Shown one piece after another: positions 59,456 through 64,000 of a DNA stretch of 64,000 nucleotides. The stretch spans positions 22,810,350 to 22,874,349 of the forward strand of contig CM042030.1 in assembly GCA_023525975.1 (NCBI GenBank). Direction: 5' to 3'. Numbering within the stretch: position 1 is the first letter of the stretch; each line of letters opens with the position of its first letter. The translations under genes and the position numbers were made by a program. Source of the stretch: Smallanthus sonchifolius (lineage: Eukaryota; Streptophyta; Magnoliopsida; Asterales; Asteraceae). Below the pieces are notes generated by a model. It searched no databases. It worked only from the letters and a program-made list of their open reading frames with translations, and was not told where the DNA came from.

Positions 59456-60216
59456 ATTAACGAGTGAACATCCTTCAGAAGTTTCTTGGCAACAGCGTTG
59501 CCTTTCCCCTTGCCCTTGAAGCTTTTCTTGCCTTTTCTCTTGACTTCAGATTTCCTAACTCGACCCTCCTTGATCATTAGCACCGGACCAGACTTCCTAG
59601 AAGTCGGTATGTTCATCTCAACAGTTTTGAGCATCATATGCAACTCCAGAATAGTTTTGTCCCAAGCATTCATATTATAGTTCAAAGTGAACTGGTCATA
59701 TGACTTATGCAGTGAGTTGGGGATTATATCCCCATCCAGTTCATTGCTCAAGGGAGAGTCAAGACGTGATAAGTGATCAATGTAACCCTTCATCTTCAAC
59801 ACTTGAGTGCTGACCGAAGAACCTTCTTGTATACGACAGCTTGTGAGTGATCTCATCACTTCAAAGTGTTCATGATGAGCTTGCTGTCGAAACATTTCCT
59901 GCAGTTGCCTAATCATGTCGTAAGCTGGCATAACAACTAGATTATTCTTAAGTTCTGGTATCATGGATGTCAACATTAAGCAGAAGACCTTTATGGAATC
60001 ATCCACATGTTTATCCAAGGTTTTACGAGCAATGCCTATAGCAGCAGTAGGTTCTTCTGGGATTGGTTCTTCGAGAAAATACATCTTGTTCTTAGCCCTG
60101 ATAACAATTTTCAGGTTACGGTACCAATCCATGAAGTTGGAGTTGTCAAGTTTGTCCTTCTTAAGGATTGACTTTATTGAGAATGAGGAGTTGTGATTGG
60201 ATTCGTTAGACATCAA
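59456..60216 (-). pseudogene. Copia-1 gag N-terminal part
   Basis: Starts at Met 60216 and is open to the Gypsy-3 border. Contains LDNSNFMDWYRNLKIVIRAK, EMFRQQAHHEHFEVMRSL and VLKMKGYIDHLSRL, typical of a Tork-type copia gag (UBN2 family), followed by a Lys/Gly-rich basic stretch (KRKGKKSFKGKGKGNAVAKK) that normally precedes the zinc knuckle. That knuckle lies on the far side of Gypsy-3 at 49709-49753. About 250 codons of uninterrupted frame suggest the disruption is recent relative to other elements here. Confidence 0.85.
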
Positions 60217-60537
60217 CCAAATTCAAAATATAGTTTTTAGTATTTTTCATGCATAACGTCCAAATTAAATTTATGACCCAAATGCAAAAAATCTATAATT
60301 AGGAATGAGATCCCGGTTCACCATTGCACAGTGAAAGGCTGAGCACACTCCCCTAGCATGGCTATTTAGGTAGGTAATGTTAACCGATTATGTCAACTAT
60401 ACAATTCTCAATTTGAGGGGCATGACAAGTATTCTCAAGCTTGGATACGTTTCCCTCAACTACGCCCACTTAATACAACTTTAAGTTATATCCGCCTTTC
60501 AATTGCAACTATAGAACCGGCCTAAGTGACTCAAGAT
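60217..60537 (-). other. Copia-1 leader, first part
   Basis: Non-coding sequence upstream of gag on the minus strand, up to the plastid insertion. No primer site seen. Confidence 0.5.
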
Positions 60538-60808
60538 CCAAATGTTCCTGGAAATTATTGCTCCCAGTGGACCATTTGTATCTATATGCATCAGGATCCC
60601 GATTCATGGATCTCTCGGTTCGATAAAAAAAAATAAGAGGATCGAACCATCTCTTCTGACTCTTTTTCAAATTCGATAAATGTTGGTTGATCGTATATTT
60701 CATTAGAGTTCTATGATTCAGAGTATCCTTTCTTATTTCTGGATAATCCTTGCTATTTTGAAGAGTGATAGCACTTACATTTGCTTTTGGATTGGTTTCA
60801 GTATTACT
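60538..60808 (-). pseudogene. ycf2: Plastid ycf2 fragment inserted in nuclear DNA
   Basis: On the minus strand an open frame of about 85 codons includes MKYTINQHLSNLKKSQKRWF, RTERSMNRDPDAYRYKW and NNFQEHL, which I recognise as the plastid Ycf2 protein. The reading departs from Ycf2 just after NNFQEHL (near 60538) and before NTETNPKANVSAITLQNS (near 60800). Ycf2 is a large plastid protein of the import/ATPase system; a fragment of 270 bp has no function here. A run of nine A at 60625-60634 and the FFYRTERS reading suggest small changes from the plastid copy. This is a nuclear plastid insertion within the Copia-1 leader. Confidence 0.8.
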
Positions 60809-61490
60809 CGAGAGGCTTCCTTGTTGTCTTTTGGATAGGAGTTTTGCAATTTGTCCTAATTGCGTCTTTTGGATAGGAGTTTTTCAGAATCAACTTGGTA
60901 CGTGATAATGTTAAGTTGACTAATCCAGTGATATGACTACTACAAACTTGTGACCCGGGTCACCGCTAGAGCCTCGTCCTCACGACACTTGATTCACGAA
61001 TTAAAATCTTTAAATTAAAATAGTAGTGCCTCCCGTTAGGGACAACAGTTATCATCAACCCTTCGAAAGGTCATCTCCGGGTTGGTTTAAGACATCGAAC
61101 GTAAATGCTTTGTATTAAACTTAAATATAAAGACGTACCGTTCTAAACTTGAGTCCACAATTCTTGATTAAATTTTGTTCACCGGGAGGCGGTGTAACAA
61201 TGGGACCGAGTATAAAGACGTACCGTTCCCAACATGAGTTCACCAATTATTGGTCGCATAATAAGTTCGTATAAAGACGTATGACCTTAATAATGTAAAC
61301 CAAGCCTTGGCTTACCAATCTCTGCTTGTATAAAGATGTACAAGCTTCAAATGAGGTTTGATTAAAAAGGTTTTACAATCTTACATTTTAAAATCAAGAA
61401 AACTCACAAATATAAAGATGGATTTAGACAATAATAAAAGCCACCAAATGGTTGTTTTAAGAATGAATAGTTAAAGACATAAACATACCA
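60809..61490 (-). other. Copia-1 leader, second part, with repeated TATAAAGACGTAC motif
   Basis: Non-coding. Contains a direct repeat GTCTTTTGGATAGGAGTTTT at about 60827 and 60864 beside the plastid insertion. TATAAAGAYGTA occurs at 61126, 61211, 61270 and 61329. Confidence 0.5.
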
Positions 61491-62040
61491 CTAGATTAAT
61501 ACGTCAAACATTAACATGCACCAAACATCATCTTCACCCTAGCCATACAGTAATTTTAGCCATGAATGACCATACTAACTAGCGTAACGCTGAGTTTCGT
61601 AGGCTCCCCTATTGCGGACAAAGAGGAGGAGCCACTCTACTATCTACAAAAACAGACTTTCTTTAGCTTTGGTTGCTCGTGTATGGGATCTTGAGGTGTG
61701 TGAAACCAAGAACCCAAGACATCTATTTATAGGGCCCAAAATGTGCATTGCATGGTTGTGCAAAGGCCTCGCGAATCAAAACGGGTATTAATGGCAGTAT
61801 ACTAGGTCCTTGGGGAGCAAGTTAGGCTTTGCATGGCCGTGCAATGGGATGCACGACCGTGCATTGCCCTTCCAGCTCTCCTGCTTTGTCTTTTAGCTCC
61901 TTGTTGACTTTCGTTGACCAATTTTGACTTCTTGGGGGTCAAAGCTCGGGAATGGACATTCTAGAAGCTTGATTTCTTGGTGTTTTTGATAGTTTTTATC
62001 TTGATTTATATTTTCAACACCGAATAATATGCAATTACAA
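61491..62040 (-). repeat. Probable Copia-1 5' LTR part with TATA box
   Basis: Minus-strand TATA box (plus TATTTATA at 61724-61731) with a cluster of TGCAYGRYCGTGCA-like palindromes at 61742-61868 upstream of it. LTR ends not resolved. Confidence 0.4.
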
Positions 62041-63219
62041 AATATAAACGTTTTAAGTATCAATTGCAAGGTTATTATTCAATTAGTACCATAATATGGA
62101 GATTATTATGCATGCAAAACATGTATAAATGATGACATATCAGTCACTAACGGGTCGTCGTGTCACACTTGGTCAAGGTTGGTCAACATTATTCAACATT
62201 GGTCAACAATGGTCAAACTTAGTCAAACTTGGTCAAACCTTTTCAAAACGTCAATGTAACCTTTCAACATTGAGTCGTTTGGATGAATGTGGTTACCTAA
62301 ACCACGTTTACTTTTCATATACCTTATAGCCTTAATGTTTCTAGGGCTCAGATAGGTCGTTTGTCCGGACTTGCTAGGATTCTCGTATTTGCTTTTCATA
62401 CTTCATTCACCTCATTCTCATGTGAGTTTTCACGGCCCCATTTTACTTACTTTTCCATTTGGGGGAGATACATGCTAAACCATTTTCTTTCATAGTCGTA
62501 TGACGTTACATTGATTTCGATTTAATATATATAAGTTGGTGCATTTTTCGCACGTAAAGTCCTCTCATAGTCGAACCATTAATTATTTCACAAAGCGATG
62601 TGATCATGAATAGTACTATTGGGTTTAACAACCCCCACCCGGGTTAGTCGCGCTAACTTTGACTGGGAGTCGAACGGGTGCATCATTGACCTAATCCATT
62701 GCATGATGGGCACGTAAGAGGCAAAATGCTAGTTTCTGGATTCCTTTGTTGAACTTCGGTTTCAGTGATTGCTTATATATTTAATGTTTATTGTCTGATC
62801 AACAATCGAATCACTAGTATAGATTTATTGATACACTGTTTTCATTTCTTTACTATTACTTAAACCTGTGAACTCACCAACCTTGTGTTGACACTTTTAA
62901 GCATGTTTATCTCAGGTCGCTAAACATTCACACAAGGACTAGGATTGCATGTCTTGAGTCTCATTTCATGTTTTTCATTAGAGGCTTATGTTTATGGGAA
63001 CCTAAATGTTTATGCCCCTGTATTTTGATACATTTTCTGTTGTTTCCGCACTTTACATTCCACATTTTCATAAACTCTGTATTACTTATTATTTTCGTAT
63101 GATGTTCAAATGGATTGTCTTTTCGAAAACGATTTAGAGGTCGTTTGAAATGACCATGACCGCTGATCCTTGACAGTCACGACCTGCGGGTAACCCGCTG
63201 TGGATTTTAGGGCATCACA
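62041..63219 (+). repeat. Gypsy LTR part, plus orientation
   Basis: Plus-strand landmarks in order: CATGTGAGTTTTCACGGCCCC (62419-62439), TTGGGGGAGATACATG, CACCCGGGTTAGTCGCGCTAAC (62635-62656), and AAACCTGTGAACTCACCAAC (62863-62882). Ends GGGCATCACA at 63219. No primer site follows, so it is solo or broken. Confidence 0.6.
62169..62245. promoter_or_regulatory. Cluster of GGTCAA (TTGACC) motifs
   Basis: Five GGTCAA and one AGTCAA in about 75 bp; TTGACC is a W-box core on the minus strand. A regulatory role is inference. Confidence 0.4.
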
Positions 63220-63730
63220 GAAAAGTAATCCCCACGAGCAGTCCAAGGGTTCCTAATGCTCCAAACTCGTCTTGGAAGTCTCTCTGCTCTCTATAAGCTG
63301 CAAACAATCGATCCCCCCCAATGAGACTCATCCCAAAACTTTTATAACGGCTGATTAGGGTATTTTTTTGCAACGCGTTGGTAGCGGACTGCTACAAAGT
63401 GTCTTAGCGGTCCGCAAAGGGCTGATGTAAGCAGGGAATGGCACGCGGGCCACTGCCCCAATGATTATGTTCTTTAGGGGCGTGGCGGACCACTACAAGC
63501 TTCTTTAGCGGTCCGCTACGGGCTAGTTTTGCAGAATTTTCTTTTGTTTTCTTCTGCTTCTTCCAGGAATGATCTTTTCTTCCAGAATTACTTTAAATTA
63601 TCTAACAAACCTGCAAATTCACCGAATAACCAAATAAATACCAAAATCTCATGAATTTGATCATAAAACCAACCCGAATAAGGTAGAATATATGTGTTTT
63701 GCAACACATCAATAGGATATGCGGCTAGGA
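63220..63730 (-). repeat. LTR-like segment with GCGGACC palindromes
   Basis: A minus-strand TATA-like sequence (plus TTTATAAC near 63340) followed upstream by GCGGACTGC, GCGGTCCGC and GCGGACCAC motifs at 63393-63523. No coding sequence. Confidence 0.4.
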
Positions 63731-64000
63731 TGCACCCACATGAGTCACACACTCATCGTGCATGGACATTTTGTTTTGACAAACGCTTTTTAATCATTTG
63801 TTTAAGCATTGGAAACTTTTTAAACATTGCTTCCGCATATTTACTTTGAACTATGTCAAACATATTTTGGGTTCGTTCGAGCCATGCATTAAAACATGTA
63901 TTTTGAAAACCATTTAGTGGTCGTTCACAGTAATTCAATGGTAAAGATCCTCTTGGGTCACGCCCCATGGGTATAGCTCGAAGTGGAAATTTAGGGATGT
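63731..64000 (-). CDS. Unassigned 71-codon frame at the window edge
   Basis: 63968-63753 is open on the minus strand with ERTQNMFDIVQSKYAEAMFK and a basic Lys-rich end. I do not recognise a domain; the composition looks protein-like. It may be part of a non-autonomous element or a chance frame. It does not reach the window edge. Confidence 0.2.

Overview
The window is plant nuclear DNA made almost entirely of transposable elements. I find no intact host gene. Evidence for a plant: Ty1/copia and Ty3/gypsy elements with initiator-Met-tRNA primer sites, Tekay-type chromodomain ends, a plastid ycf2 fragment, and very AT-rich intergenic sequence. The gypsy LTR style and the copia proteins remind me of Asteraceae; that is recollection, not a search result.

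Layout. 1-1059: 3' end of a decayed copia element, cut by a gypsy LTR piece (1060-1625). 1630-16485: a badly decayed plus-strand chromodomain gypsy with its 3' LTR; a complete 9.1-kb gypsy element (6524-15664, target duplication CATGA) sits inside that LTR. 16486-20295: further LTR pieces, including the primer site and start of a minus-strand gypsy LTR at 18637. 20301-32760: a 12.46-kb tandem array made from one LTR: one long unit of 2710 bp, six units of exactly 1599 bp, and the LTR tail, bounded by a candidate 5-bp target duplication (CTATG/GTATG). 32766-46702: another LTR carrying a foldback/MITE-like element (33679-34229) and a complete 11.1-kb minus-strand copia element (34421-45520, target duplication AAACG). 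46703-48967: LTR pieces and a second copia LTR. 48968-62040: a third copia element (Copia-1) split by a complete but internally deleted gypsy element (Gypsy-3, 49759-59455) and carrying a plastid ycf2 insertion in its leader. 62041-64000: more LTR pieces.

How the parts relate. The order of insertion can be read from nesting: Gypsy-3 went into the gag of Copia-1, a copia LTR went into the integrase of Copia-1, the CATGA element went into an older gypsy LTR, and the 11.1-kb copia went into a degraded LTR. Coding regions carry frameshifts, stops or deletions; nothing here looks able to move on its own as written. The most striking structures are the exact-period LTR array, about 50 copies of a GTTTCGAT-type motif in the 11.1-kb copia, a candidate 88-bp spliceosomal intron in the Gypsy-3 gag, and accessory reading frames of unknown function in both elements.
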